A stretch of DNA of 64,000 bases from Alcaligenaceae bacterium (GCA_013416395.1 JACCEP010000010.1:1-64000), one strand, 5' to 3'; shown: positions 1 through 9,085, numbered from the stretch's first letter. A program made the numbers and translations. Notes: generated by a model not told the origin, from the sequence alone.

Positions 1-111
1 GACTACATCGAAATGTTCTACAACCCAATTCGTCGACATGGCCATGCCGCGAACCTTTCGCCGGTAAACTACGAACAGCAATACTTTTCTGAGGCAACGA
101 ACCGTCTATAA
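1..111 (+). mobile_element. IS3-family transposase, C-terminal fragment
   Basis: The first 37 codons of frame 1 end in TAA at 109-111 and read as the end of an IS3-family OrfB integrase core (DDE transposase, which joins the circular element into target DNA). The segment FYNPIRRHGHAANLSP followed by NYEQQYF is the usual conserved tail of that family, where the RRH run lies just past the catalytic glutamate. The rest of the gene lies upstream of the window, so I cannot say whether the element is intact. Confidence 0.85.
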
Positions 112-127
112 AAGCCTGGCCGATTCA
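110..127 (+). repeat. Putative right terminal inverted repeat of the IS3-type element
   Basis: Directly after the transposase stop the sequence runs AAAAGCCTGGCCGATTCA. IS3-family elements normally end with a short terminal repeat finishing in TCA a few bases after orfB, which fits here. The left end is outside the window, so the pairing cannot be tested. Confidence 0.4.
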
Positions 128-169
128 TTCCTTTGCGCGACGAAGTGCCAACTTGGTTAACGCCAGGTT

Positions 170-232
170 GCATCGGGTGCTTGACCCGGTGCGCGGCAAG
201 CCCCGTCGTTCAGGGTGGGGAAGGATAGCGCC
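170..232 (+). mobile_element. IS200/IS605 tnpB right-end (omega RNA-like) remnant, copy 1
   Basis: This stretch contains a short hairpin (CGGGT at 174-178 with ACCCG at 184-188), then GCGCGGCAAGCCCC (191-204) and GGGGAAGGATAGCGC (217-231). CCCC at 201-204 can pair with GGGG at 217-220. Such GGCAAGCCCC...GGGG hairpins are characteristic of the 3' end of IS200/IS605-type tnpB units, where the guide-bearing omega RNA scaffold ends. No TnpB reading frame is visible, so it would be a relic. A related copy lies at 11113-11206. Confidence 0.4.
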
Positions 233-407
233 GACGGCGTGGCCGTGTTTGGGTTTTAGTGTGGTGTCTGCTGCTATTTGATGTACTGGCGCACGATAGC
301 AATGGCAGCAACTGCGCAGCTTGAGGCGAAGTCGGGCGGCGACCATAGCACACCCTTAGAGAAGCGTTTCGGGATGTGAGGCCTTTCCTGGCGTAGCAGG
401 CGCCAGC

Positions 408-1811
408 CTAGCAGGGGTATTCGGCATTTTTGCGCGAATAAAACCACCACGTTGTAGCGATTGCCACCAGATAGAACACAATAAAGAACAGCAAGGCAGC
501 GTGGGGGGAGCCTGTAACAGAAATTGATGTTCCAAAACTTTTGGGTATGAAGAAACCACCGTAGGCACCGATCGCCCCTGTGAAGCCCAACACTGCAGCG
601 GCTTCTTTTGTGCCTTCCATTTCAGCGTTGCGTACCGACTCAGGGTCGCTCAGGTTGGCGCGGCGCATGCTTTTTGTGAGAAAAATAATGGGGATCATTG
701 AAAAAGTTGAGCCATTGCCAATGCCAGTCAGCAAAAACAGTACAAGAAAAGAGATCAAGAACCCTGCAAAGCTACCCGGAAGCCCGTCATGCGGTATAGA
801 AAACATGACCCCAATGACGGCAAGAACCATGAAGATGAACGTATAAAAAGTAACTTTTGCGCCGCCTATTTTGTCGGACAGCCAACCGCCAAAGGGGCGG
901 GCGAGCGCACCAACCAGTGGGCCCAGCCACGCATACTGCAGTGGGCGCACAGCCGGATACAGGTATTTGATCAGTAATGGGAAGCCTGCCGCAAAGCCTA
1001 TGAACGAGCCAAAGGTGCCCAGATACAGGAAACACATGACCCAGTTCTGTTTGCGCTTGAAGATAACCGCCTGATCTTTGAACGAGGCTTTAGCATCAGC
1101 GATGTCATGCATGGCAAACCAGGACAGCAGGGCGGCGACCAGAATAAAAGGCACCCAAATGAACGCTGCGTTCTGCGCCCAGACTTGGGTTGGCCCACCT
1201 GTAGTGCCTGAAAGTTGAGCAATCTGTGGGTCGCCTCCCAAGGGGCCAAACATTCCAATGGTAATCACCAAAGGTGCCAGAAACTGAACGGACGATACGC
1301 CCAGGTTACCCAGGCCGGCGTTTAGACCCAGTGCTGAACCTTTGCGCTCTTTTGGAAAGAAGAAGCTGATATTGGCCATAGAAGACGAAAAGTTGCCGCC
1401 TCCAAACCCGCACAATAAGGCCAGCACCAACATTACCCAATAGGGTGTAAGGGGGTTTTGTATGGCAATGCCGATACCTATCGTGGGCAGAAGCAGGCTG
1501 GCTGTGGTTAACGCGGTCCAGCGCCGGCCACCGACGATGGGCACCATAAACGAATAAAAAATGCGTAATGTTGCTCCTGATAACGCCGGAAGCGCCGCCA
1601 GCCAGAAAAGTTGATTTTCTGTGTAATTGAACCCGAGGTTCGGAAGGTTTACCGCAACCACGCTCCACATTTGCCATACGGCGAATGCAAGAAAGAGTGC
1701 GGGTATGGAAAGCCACAGGTTAATGTTGGCAATGGCTTGACCCTGACTGGCCCAGAAAGCCTTGTCTTCGGGTGTCCAGACTTCAAGAGTACGACCGGTG
1801 CGCGGTGCCAT
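408..1811 (-). CDS. narK: NarK-type nitrate/nitrite transporter (MFS)
   Basis: The gene encodes a major facilitator protein of 467 residues that moves nitrate and/or nitrite across the inner membrane for respiration or denitrification. The nitrate signature in TM5, GFGGGNFSSSM, lies near residues 135-145 and its partner GIGNGSTFSMIP lies in the second half. The two substrate-binding arginines of the family are in TLRIFYS (near residue 83) and ARPFGGW. I chose the ATG at 1811 because AAGGA sits seven bases upstream and NarK homologues begin at about this point; an in-frame ATG at 1841 would add ten residues. An FNR-type box lies upstream. No nitrate reductase genes are in the window. Confidence 0.9.
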   Translation of the reverse strand: MAPRTGRTLEVWTPEDKAFWASQGQAIANINLWLSIPALFLAFAVWQMWSVVAVNLPNLGFNYTENQLFWLAALPALSGATLRIFYSFMVPIVGGRRWTALTTASLLLPTIGIGIAIQNPLTPYWVMLVLALLCGFGGGNFSSSMANISFFFPKERKGSALGLNAGLGNLGVSSVQFLAPLVITIGMFGPLGGDPQIAQLSGTTGGPTQVWAQNAAFIWVPFILVAALLSWFAMHDIADAKASFKDQAVIFKRKQNWVMCFLYLGTFGSFIGFAAGFPLLIKYLYPAVRPLQYAWLGPLVGALARPFGGWLSDKIGGAKVTFYTFIFMVLAVIGVMFSIPHDGLPGSFAGFLISFLVLFLLTGIGNGSTFSMIPIIFLTKSMRRANLSDPESVRNAEMEGTKEAAAVLGFTGAIGAYGGFFIPKSFGTSISVTGSPHAALLFFIVFYLVAIATTWWFYSRKNAEYPC

Positions 1812-1928
1812 GCTCTTATCCTTCAGTGGTCGTTGAGCCATACTGCCCCCACAGAGAACTGCCTGCGTGTTGATAACACGGTAGCGAAATGCTGTAGTCA
1901 GTGTAATGACGAACTGTCAAACTGGTGC

Positions 1929-1942
1929 TTGATTCATATCAG
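1929..1942 (-). promoter_or_regulatory. FNR/Anr-type box upstream of narK
   Basis: TTGATTCATATCAG matches the FNR/CRP-superfamily consensus TTGAT-N4-ATCAA at nine of ten defined positions. It lies about 120 bases upstream of the chosen narK start (about 90 upstream of the alternative start). This suggests activation under low oxygen or nitrogen-oxide stress. Confidence 0.6.
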
Positions 1943-2263
1943 GCGGCGCCCAAATCACACTAACAGAGAGGCCCAGCTCTGTAAGCTAGGGTTCTTACGT
2001 ACGACCTTTTAACTGGCGCGTTGCACGCGCTGTTAATGAGCAGTCGAACATGGTGTTAACCTGACAAGAACACGCTTGTAAGCATTCAACCGCTCCTACT
2101 ATCGCTACGTGTTAAATATTCGGAAGCCCGGCTTGTATTCATTGAGATGGTTGAGTGAGCGCATGTGGCAATGCTACAGGCGTGTTCGGCCTACTACTAA
2201 GGCAAAAACCAAGAACGTGTTCCAGATCTTTTCCAGGCAACATAATTCAAAGTGAGAAAGCTG
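1943..2263. other. Intergenic region between narK and the FMN reductase
   Basis: No convincing gene is seen. It contains one short hairpin, GCGCGT (2016-2021) with ACGCGC (2025-2030), and must carry the promoter of the downstream reductase gene. Confidence 0.5.
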
Positions 2264-2842
2264 ATGCTACCCAAGTTACACGTTATTATCTGCTCCACTC
2301 GGCCCGGACGTATTGGGCTTCCAATAGCAAGATGGTTTCACGAGTTTGCCAAGCAACACGGTAATTTTGACATTGAATTGATTGATCTGGCTGATTTCAA
2401 GTTGCCCATCTACGACGAGCCTATTCATCCGGCTGCACAAGACTACAAACACGAACATACCAAGAAGTGGTCGGCGAGTGTGGCCGCTGCAGATGCCTAC
2501 ATTTTCGTCACACCAGAATATAACTACAGCCCGCCGCCATCGCTGGTCAATGCCCTGGATTTTGTGTATCGAGAATGGAACTACAAGCCTTGTGGTTTCG
2601 TCAGCTATGGTGGTGTGTCTGGCGGGTTGCGCTCAGTGCAGGCCGTCAAGATGCAGATTACCACCCTGAAAATGATGCCCATGATGGAAGGCGTTATGGT
2701 GCCCATGGCGGCAAGCATGATCAACAGCGAGGGGCAGTTTCAATCCAATGCGTTGATCGACAAGTCTGCCGTAACGCTGCTTGAAGAACTGCGCTTCTGG
2801 GCTGACGGCCTTAAGGCCATGCGCGAAAAGAAACCGCACTGA
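2264..2842 (+). CDS. NADPH-dependent FMN reductase family flavoprotein
   Basis: A 192-residue flavodoxin-like protein of the NADPH-dependent FMN reductase (NADPH_dep_FMN_red) family, soluble, which reduces FMN, quinones, azo compounds or similar acceptors. The phosphate-binding loop CSTRPGRIGLPI follows the first beta strand, and FVTPEYNYSPPPSLVNALD is the family's flavin-ring motif. I prefer the ATG at 2264 over a GTG at 2252 because the fold starts right after it and AGAAAG precedes it. It stands alone between narK and the cold-shock gene, so its substrate is not revealed by context. A second, distantly related family member is at 24661-25212. Confidence 0.85.
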   Translation: MLPKLHVIICSTRPGRIGLPIARWFHEFAKQHGNFDIELIDLADFKLPIYDEPIHPAAQDYKHEHTKKWSASVAAADAYIFVTPEYNYSPPPSLVNALDFVYREWNYKPCGFVSYGGVSGGLRSVQAVKMQITTLKMMPMMEGVMVPMAASMINSEGQFQSNALIDKSAVTLLEELRFWADGLKAMREKKPH

Positions 2843-3217
2843 TCAGGCCTGCCAATTGTTTAACATTTTTGGATGCATTGTCGTGACGACCACTTCTTGG
2901 CCTGTCGAATGTGTGCCGACTGAGCTGCCAGAAGCAGTATCAGGTGGCGCCTCACTGTGCGGTATCTCTCAGGTTGAAGGCGCTCCAGGCCGAAATGTGA
3001 GCCTGTAACGTATGAAATATCAAATTTATGCGGCCTCATGACAACGTTATGGTTAATGTGTCATTAATATAGTAGACTTCGCTCACTGCATGAATTACAG
3101 TAAGTTAGTTAGCAAGTATGTTGGACAGCGGCTTCAAAATTGTGGCTTTGCTTAATATGCATATCTTGACGGACTTTTATCGGGCATATCGCTCACAATT
3201 TTAGGAAATCGCGGAAA
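2843..3217 (+). promoter_or_regulatory. Long leader region of the cold-shock gene
   Basis: No gene is seen in these 375 bases. The AT-rich half from about 3015 precedes the csp start. Csp mRNAs commonly have long structured 5' leaders that control translation by temperature; the region is compatible with that, but I cannot place the transcription start. Confidence 0.4.
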
Positions 3218-3427
3218 ATGAGTACAGAAACTGGTATCGTTAAATGGTTCAACAACGAAAAAGGCTTTGGTTTTATCACTCCTGACGGTGGTGGCAAGGA
3301 TCTGTTCGTACACCACACCGATATCGTCGGCGACGGTTACAAATCGCTAGAAGAAAACCAACGTGTTTCGTTCGAAACAGCTCAGGGCCCAAAAGGCCCA
3401 CAAGCTAAGAGCGTTCAAGGCCAATAA
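3218..3427 (+). CDS. Cold-shock protein, CspA family
   Basis: A 69-residue single cold-shock domain protein, an RNA chaperone that melts mRNA secondary structure. The RNP1 motif KGFGFI (residues 15-20) and RNP2 motif LFVHH (about 29-33) are both intact, and the length is standard for the family. The start follows GGAAA closely. The gene is monocistronic: it has a long leader and is followed by a strong hairpin terminator. Confidence 0.95.
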   Translation: MSTETGIVKWFNNEKGFGFITPDGGGKDLFVHHTDIVGDGYKSLEENQRVSFETAQGPKGPQAKSVQGQ

Positions 3428-3476
3428 GCCTACGTAATTTCGATTTGATCTGACTATGGTCTAGGTCAAATCGGGT

Positions 3477-3540
3477 AACTGCCAGATCAGGTTACAGCGA
3501 CTACTACGGTAGTAAGCTATAGCTTGGTCTGGCAGTTTTC
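3477..3540 (+). terminator. Terminator of the csp gene
   Basis: A perfect 10-bp inverted repeat, AACTGCCAGA (3477-3486) and TCTGGCAGTT (3528-3537), runs into TTTTC. The 41-base loop contains a second hairpin, TACTAC with GTAGTA, so the transcript end would fold into a branched structure. Confidence 0.65.
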
Positions 3541-3691
3541 GTTTGGCAAGCGTAAGGCTTGTGTTGCCAACCACTGCTGGCTCGCTACGCATAGCGTCTT
3601 CAGCTAAGGCACCTTGTCGTGTCAGGTTAAGCCCGGCCAGTTCGCCAATTGCTTAGTCTTGGGCACCACGCGTTGGCTGCGCTTTCGGGCT

Positions 3692-3903
3692 CCACTAATC
3701 CGAGTACAGTACTGCAGAGCAGGTGTTCTGGCGTCGCACCAATGCGACTACAGTGCTCCAGTTGGTGTTCTTGAGCCGCACTAATGCAATTAAATTGCTG
3801 TAGAGCAGGCGTTCTGCAGCCGAACTTATCCGACCACAGCGCCGCAGCAAGTGTTCGGGAGCCGCACTAGTGAGATACAGTGCGGCAGCATATGTTTTGT
3901 GCC
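3692..3903. repeat. Degenerate 43-bp tandem repeat, five units
   Basis: Five consecutive units begin at about 3692, 3736, 3778, 3822 and 3864 (lengths 44, 42, 44, 42, 40). Each has the pattern GCACTAATGCGA, TACAGT, GCAG, then GTGTTCTGGAGCC with substitutions. The unit length is not a multiple of three, so a repetitive protein is unlikely. The rest of 3541-3998 contains no gene that I can support. Confidence 0.75.
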
Positions 3904-3998
3904 AGCAAAATAAAATGCCCCACAACAGCCTACGAACCTTGCTCGTGCCGTATTAAGTGGCAAGAACAAGGTCGGTGACGTAATGCTTGCGCTGACGT

Positions 3999-6110
3999 TT
4001 AGGTTTGTACAGCGACCTGGTCATCAGGCTTTTCTTGCAGCATTTCATCATGCTCTGCCATATTCCATGGCAACACATCGGGTGATATCTGCAGAAAGCT
4101 CAGATATCTTTCGAAGTGGTCAAGAATATCGCTGATCAGCTCCTGCTGTGTATACCCATAGACGTCATAATCCAAGCCACCACGCTGTAAGAACACTTCT
4201 GCACGGTAGTAGCGTGCAGTTGATGCTTGGGTAGTGGCATCTGCATTCTCGGAATTGTCTGCGGTAGGCGTGCTTGCGGTACTGGGCGAAGCGAAGGCGG
4301 GCATTTCGTAGTCGCGCAGACGCACTTCGTATAAAAAGTCGAGTTGGTCTGGCTTATGCACTTCGATTTCGAGGTAAGCACGGCACGGGTCGCTTTCCAG
4401 CATGACCTTGGCCGGCCAGCCCTGTTCGTCCAAGCCCTGTGCAAGGCGTTTCATGGTGCCCATCACGTCGTCGGTTATATAGGTTTTTACGTGATCAAGG
4501 TCGGGATAGTCCACAATTCCGGCCAGACGCTTCTTCCAGGTGCTGGATGCGCCGCCAGTCTGACGATGCTGCTTTTGCTGTTCCAGGCTTTTATCGCGGT
4601 GCGTTTCAATCGCCAGTGCGCGCCACATCCCGACCGCAGAAATAAGCAGAATGATTGAGAAGGGTAGCGCACTGATGATAGTCATGCTCTGCAGTGCATG
4701 AAGGCCTCCGGCCAGTAAAAGAACGGCAGCTACGACACCTTCCAGAATGGCCCAAAAGGCGCGTTGGGTTGCCGGGGTATTCGCAATACCCCCTGCTGCC
4801 AATGAGTCGATGACCAGGGATGCTGAGTCAGACGACGTGACAAAAAACGTGATGATCAATATAACCGTGAGGAAGGAGACAATCGATGTAAACGGCAGGT
4901 GCTCAAGCAATTTGAACAGTGCAATGGCGTTGTTGTTTTGAACCTCGGCAATCAGGGAGGTGTAGCCCTGGTTCATAATGGCGTAGAGTGCTGTTTCGCC
5001 GAATACCGAGAACCAGAAGAAGGTGAAAATCGTCGGAACCAGCATGACGCCAAACACAAACTGGCGGATGGTGCGACCACGGCTTATTTTGGCAATAAAG
5101 AGCCCAACAAAAGGCGACCAGGCGATCGTCCATCCAAAAATAAATAGTGTCCAGTTACCTATCCAGTCGCTGCGCGTATATGCCTGCAGATTGAAGGTGC
5201 GTTCAATGATGTTATTTAGATACGCGCCGGTGTTCTGCAAAAACGTTTCAAGAATGAAAAGAGTTGGCCCCACCGCAAAAACAAACAGCATTAACGCAGT
5301 CGCCAGCACCATGTTGAGGATAGACAGGTTTTTTACACCTTTGTCCAGACCCGCCACTACCGAAAACAGCGCCAGGCCTGTGATCGCAGCAATCGCGATA
5401 ACCTGAACGGTGTTGTTGATGGGAATCGACGGCCACAGGTAGTTCAGCCCTGTATTGATCTGCATGACCGACAGGCCCAATGAGGTGGCCAGGCCAAACA
5501 TGGTGCCCAGGATGGCGATAATGTCTACGGTGTGGCCTATGGGCCCGTGGATGCGCTTTCCGATCAGCGGATACAGGGCGGAACGCATGGACAGCGGCAG
5601 CCCATGGCGAAACGCAAAATACGCCAGCACCAACCCTACCAGGCCGTAAATTGCCCAGATATGAAAGCCCCAGTGGAAAAACGCAATTTGCATCGCTTGC
5701 TTTGCAGCGTCAAGCGTTTCGCCAGCACCTTGGGGTGGCATGGCATAGTGCAGCACCGGTTCGGCCACACCAAAAAACAGCAGCGCAATGCCGTAGCCAG
5801 CCGAAAATAGCATGGCGAACCAGGACACAAAGCTGTATTGGGGTTCTGAGTGATCGGGCCCCAGTTTGATGTTGCCCCATTTGCTGGTCGCGACCAGCAC
5901 AATAAACACCAGAAAGATGGCCACCGACAGCATGTAAAACCAGCCGAAGTTGCGGGTGACGTAGGCCAGGGTGTTCGTAAACACGTCGCCCGCGAGTTTT
6001 GGATTGGCGACGGTGCCTAGCACCAGTAACAGAATCAGGATGACGGCCGGTATGAATACCGGCATCAGTATTGTCGACTTCCAGTTGGCTTTGGGTTGTA
6101 CGGCGGCCAT
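3999..6110 (-). CDS. betT: BCCT-family choline/betaine transporter (BetT-like)
   Basis: A 703-residue inner-membrane transporter of the betaine-choline-carnitine family, which imports choline, glycine betaine or related quaternary amines for osmoprotection. The signature GYGIALLFFGVAEPV is at residues 105-119, and the second signature GWTIAWSPFVGLFIAKISRG lies near residues 330-350. Twelve membrane segments end near residue 500. The remaining 190 or so residues form a hydrophilic tail, as in BetT, where the tail senses osmotic stress. The gene stands alone; no betaine synthesis or catabolism genes are adjacent. The exact substrate is not settled by sequence alone. Confidence 0.88.
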   Translation of the reverse strand: MAAVQPKANWKSTILMPVFIPAVILILLLVLGTVANPKLAGDVFTNTLAYVTRNFGWFYMLSVAIFLVFIVLVATSKWGNIKLGPDHSEPQYSFVSWFAMLFSAGYGIALLFFGVAEPVLHYAMPPQGAGETLDAAKQAMQIAFFHWGFHIWAIYGLVGLVLAYFAFRHGLPLSMRSALYPLIGKRIHGPIGHTVDIIAILGTMFGLATSLGLSVMQINTGLNYLWPSIPINNTVQVIAIAAITGLALFSVVAGLDKGVKNLSILNMVLATALMLFVFAVGPTLFILETFLQNTGAYLNNIIERTFNLQAYTRSDWIGNWTLFIFGWTIAWSPFVGLFIAKISRGRTIRQFVFGVMLVPTIFTFFWFSVFGETALYAIMNQGYTSLIAEVQNNNAIALFKLLEHLPFTSIVSFLTVILIITFFVTSSDSASLVIDSLAAGGIANTPATQRAFWAILEGVVAAVLLLAGGLHALQSMTIISALPFSIILLISAVGMWRALAIETHRDKSLEQQKQHRQTGGASSTWKKRLAGIVDYPDLDHVKTYITDDVMGTMKRLAQGLDEQGWPAKVMLESDPCRAYLEIEVHKPDQLDFLYEVRLRDYEMPAFASPSTASTPTADNSENADATTQASTARYYRAEVFLQRGGLDYDVYGYTQQELISDILDHFERYLSFLQISPDVLPWNMAEHDEMLQEKPDDQVAVQT

Positions 6111-6310
6111 TGCAACTCCTTCTTTTTATGTAAAAGGGGCCACGGGTAACCAGTACACGACGAGGCTAGCCGGTCGTGATTGACCCGTAGTCCGATGCCG
6201 AATAGTGACACATTTTAGAGAAGTGAGAAATTAGTCCGCTGAACGCGTGGTCATGTGTCACAGGGTTGCTTGGCCTGAAGGCCGCTAGCCAAGGGTGTGG
6301 ACCATAACTT

Positions 6311-6778
6311 TTAATATTTCACCATAATTACCCACTCAGCATGTACCGATGGCTGCGGCGCACCCTGTACGTCTACAGTCACGTTCCAGCTGCATCGGGC
6401 TTGGCCTGGCCTGGTTTCATCAACCTGTAGCAATGCAAATTTAGCTGATACGCGTGAGCCAGACAGAACAGGCGCTGTAAAACGAATCTTGTCAAAACCA
6501 TAGTTCAAGGCCATGGTCGCGCCAGGAAACGCAATACAACTGGTCTGCCAATGCGAAAGCAAAGACAGCAAAAGAAAACCATGCGCAATGGTGTCACCGT
6601 ATGGGGACTCCAGTTTGGCACGCTCTGGGTCAACATGGATCCACTGGCTGTCCAGTGTTAGCTGTGCAAACCTGTCGATCATCTCTTGGTCAATGACAAC
6701 GGTTTCGGAAATAATCGCAGGCTGGCCCAGAAAGCTCGACAGACACTGAACTGAGTCGAACTGTTTGATTGATGACAT
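6311..6778 (-). CDS. MaoC-like enoyl-CoA hydratase
   Basis: A 155-residue hotdog-fold hydratase that adds water to an enoyl-CoA (R-specific type). The hydratase-2 motif is present: LTLDSQWIHVDPERA carries the catalytic Asp and His, followed by GDTIAHGFLLLSLL. I chose the ATG at 6778 because it gives the normal family length; an upstream ATG at 6841 has no ribosome site. The gene is the last of a minus-strand cluster with an SDR dehydrogenase, a CoA-transferase and a Bug binding protein, which suggests degradation of a small organic acid as its CoA ester. Confidence 0.85.
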   Translation of the reverse strand: MSSIKQFDSVQCLSSFLGQPAIISETVVIDQEMIDRFAQLTLDSQWIHVDPERAKLESPYGDTIAHGFLLLSLLSHWQTSCIAFPGATMALNYGFDKIRFTAPVLSGSRVSAKFALLQVDETRPGQARCSWNVTVDVQGAPQPSVHAEWVIMVKY

Positions 6779-6883
6779 AGGTTGCGAGTTTCTTGGTGTT
6801 ATTGGATTAGGGGCCGTAATAGGGAGCGCTGGCCGCAGCATGCGCGGACAGCGCTTATTGGGGCAGTAACAAGGGTGGCCCTC

Positions 6884-7804
6884 TTACGCCGTTTGTGCGC
6901 CAGACGTGTGAGGCTCTCGGTACGCTTGAGCTTTGGCGATCTCGTGACGCAATTGGTCAAAGCCGGTGGCAGGGACAGTTTCTGCTTGGCGGTGTGAAAC
7001 CTCGTCCAGACGGTTGACCAGAACGTTTGCCGCCAATTCTTCCCCGCTCAAATATATGCCCTGTGTCATGGTAATGTGCGCCTGCTCGAAACTGCCCGCA
7101 CCGGCCAACAGTATGGTCCGGGTTGGGGCGTTTTCTGTAACCAGGGCGATGAGGGCGGGGCTCACTGAACCGGGCGACAGCAGTTCGAGTGCCTGCGCGT
7201 CGAGCAGGCCTTCGGTCATGGCGGTAGCAGCCGTTGGGGCCAGGCAGTTTACGCGCACGTTATATCGTTCGCCTTCCAGGGCCAGCGTTTGCATCAGGCC
7301 TACCAGCGCCATCTTTGCCGCACCATAATTAGATTGCCCGAAATTGCCATAAAGTCCAGAGGAAGAGGTGGTCATGACGATGCGGCCATATTTCTGGTCA
7401 CGCATGGCGTTCCACACGGCGTGGGTGCAATGGACTGCCCCCATTAGATGAACATCCATCACAAGCCGGAACTCGTCCAGGCTCATCTTGGCAAAGCTTT
7501 TGTCACGAAGAATGCCTGCATTATTTACCAGAATATCGACCCGGCCCCACTTTGCGATAGCGAACTGCACCATGGCCTGAACCTGCTGTGGGTCGGTCAC
7601 ATCGGCACCGTGCACGTATGCCTCCCCACCCGCCGCACGTATCGTGTCGACCACAGTTTGTGCTTCAGCCTCCGGCTGTTCTGCGCCCATGTCATTGACC
7701 AGAACCTTGGCACCCTGGCGTGCGAGTTCAAGCGCATGTGAGCGCCCGAGACCACGGCCGGCGCCGGTTACGATGGCGATGCGGCCTTGTAGAAGTTTTG
7801 TCAT
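6884..7804 (-). CDS. SDR-family 3-hydroxyacyl-CoA dehydrogenase-like oxidoreductase
   Basis: A 306-residue short-chain dehydrogenase. It has the dinucleotide loop TGAGRGLG near residues 13-20, NNAG at 94-97, and the catalytic Ser148/149, Tyr160 and Lys164 (SNYGAAK). The N-terminal RIAIVTGAGRGLGRSHALE and the motif VNDMG match the dehydrogenase domain of type 2 peroxisomal multifunctional enzymes, so oxidation of a 3-hydroxyacyl-CoA is likely. It lies between the MaoC hydratase and the CoA-transferase, the order expected for a hydration-then-oxidation pair. The ATG at 7804 is preferred over the TTG just before it. Confidence 0.85.
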   Translation of the reverse strand: MTKLLQGRIAIVTGAGRGLGRSHALELARQGAKVLVNDMGAEQPEAEAQTVVDTIRAAGGEAYVHGADVTDPQQVQAMVQFAIAKWGRVDILVNNAGILRDKSFAKMSLDEFRLVMDVHLMGAVHCTHAVWNAMRDQKYGRIVMTTSSSGLYGNFGQSNYGAAKMALVGLMQTLALEGERYNVRVNCLAPTAATAMTEGLLDAQALELLSPGSVSPALIALVTENAPTRTILLAGAGSFEQAHITMTQGIYLSGEELAANVLVNRLDEVSHRQAETVPATGFDQLRHEIAKAQAYREPHTSGAQTA

Positions 7805-7828
7805 CAATTTTTCCGATTATTTAAATAG

Positions 7829-9085
7829 TTAGGATGTCACGGGCGCCGGTGCCTTGGCCTGTGTGCGTATGACCCCTGCGCGCTCAAGTTCGGCAATCGT
7901 ATTGTCATCCAGGCCTGCCCTGCGTAGTACGGCGTAGGTACCTTCACCCAGCGACGGTGCACCGGTCGGGGTGGGGCCACCCTCCTGATCGAAATCAAAG
8001 CCGATTCCTCGGGTTCGCAATTCGTCATCGCCTTGGCGGAAGCGGTAGTCGGGCAGCCTCACGCAGTCAGTGGTATCAACCTCATGGAGGAATTCTTCGA
8101 GCTTTCTCACCCTGGCTGCAGGCACTGCGGCATCACTTAACATGTTTTCAAGCTCAGCAGCGCTGCGTGTAGCGAACGCCATCCGCAGGCGCTTAACCAC
8201 GTAGTCGCGATCGTTTGGCACCACGAATCCGTTGGGAAGGTTAAACGCCTCAAGGTCTAGGGCTCGGGTGTCGTTGCATAAGTCTTCAACGCCGATCGCT
8301 GCGGCCAGTCGGCGGAACTGCGCCGGGGTGTTCGCCGCGACGGCCAGCCAGCCATCGGCGCACTGAAATGTATCCGCCGCAGGGCTGCCGGTGTACCCGC
8401 GATTACCAACACGTACTGTTGGCGTTCCGTCATTAAGGTAGGCACAGGTGTTGGGGTACATTAGCATTAGCGAGGCCTGAACCATAGAGGCGTCAATGTA
8501 CTGACCTGTGCCATCGCGAGATCGGCGGTGCAGCGACGAAACAATTGATAGTGCGCCCAGCATGCCGACAGCGACGTCGATGACGGGGAAGCCAACCTTG
8601 ATCGGTGGTGCATCGTCTCCCTCACCAGACATCATCATCATCCCGCTTAGGGCCTGGACTACGTGATCGTAGGCGCCCCGTTGTGACCAGTCTCCTTGCT
8701 GCCCGAAGCCCGAGATGGAGCAGTAAATAATGTCCGGCTTTATGGCCTTGATGGAGGTGTAGTCCAGCCCGTACTTGGCGACCACGCCAGGGCGGAAGTT
8801 TTCTATGAAGACATCGGCTGACTCGGCAAGTGCGCGCAGTAGTTCTGCGCCTTGCTGTGTTCTGATATCCAGTGCCAGAGATTGCTTGCCGGCATTGATG
8901 GCGGCGAACCCCGTGGGCGTATCGGTGTCAGCGCCGCCCTTCATTGAGCGCAGCACTTCTCCGGCCAGCGGCGGCTCAACCTTGATGACCTCAGCACCCA
9001 TTTGCGCAAGGTAAAACGAGGTGAGCGGCCCAGCGATTACGTGCGATAAATCAAGTACGCGCACGCCTTCAAGTGGTTTTGACAT
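7829..9085 (-). CDS. CaiB/BaiF family CoA-transferase
   Basis: A 418-residue class III CoA-transferase that moves CoA from one acid to another. The N-terminus VRVLDLSHVIAGP and NFRPGV are family hallmarks, and the catalytic aspartate of the family is Asp170 in FPVIDVAVG. The ATG at 9085 is chosen because homologues begin with this segment and it avoids overlap with the upstream Bug gene, whose stop is at 9097. It would activate the acid imported or sensed by the neighbouring Bug protein for the SDR and MaoC steps. The substrate is unknown. Confidence 0.9.
   Translation of the reverse strand: MSKPLEGVRVLDLSHVIAGPLTSFYLAQMGAEVIKVEPPLAGEVLRSMKGGADTDTPTGFAAINAGKQSLALDIRTQQGAELLRALAESADVFIENFRPGVVAKYGLDYTSIKAIKPDIIYCSISGFGQQGDWSQRGAYDHVVQALSGMMMMSGEGDDAPPIKVGFPVIDVAVGMLGALSIVSSLHRRSRDGTGQYIDASMVQASLMLMYPNTCAYLNDGTPTVRVGNRGYTGSPAADTFQCADGWLAVAANTPAQFRRLAAAIGVEDLCNDTRALDLEAFNLPNGFVVPNDRDYVVKRLRMAFATRSAAELENMLSDAAVPAARVRKLEEFLHEVDTTDCVRLPDYRFRQGDDELRTRGIGFDFDQEGGPTPTGAPSLGEGTYAVLRRAGLDDNTIAELERAGVIRTQAKAPAPVTS

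Noticed and set aside
125-346. Minus-strand open frame of 73 codons
   Set aside because: It lies across the tnpB-like remnant, has no family resemblance and is explained by the hairpin-rich element.
3692-3903. CRISPR-like array
   Set aside because: Units are contiguous, degenerate and lack unique spacers; no cas genes are in the window.
3695-3925. Minus-strand frame with repeated peptide segments
   Set aside because: It is the translation of the 43-bp tandem repeat; the unit is not a multiple of three, so the peptide repeat shifts and is not a designed protein.
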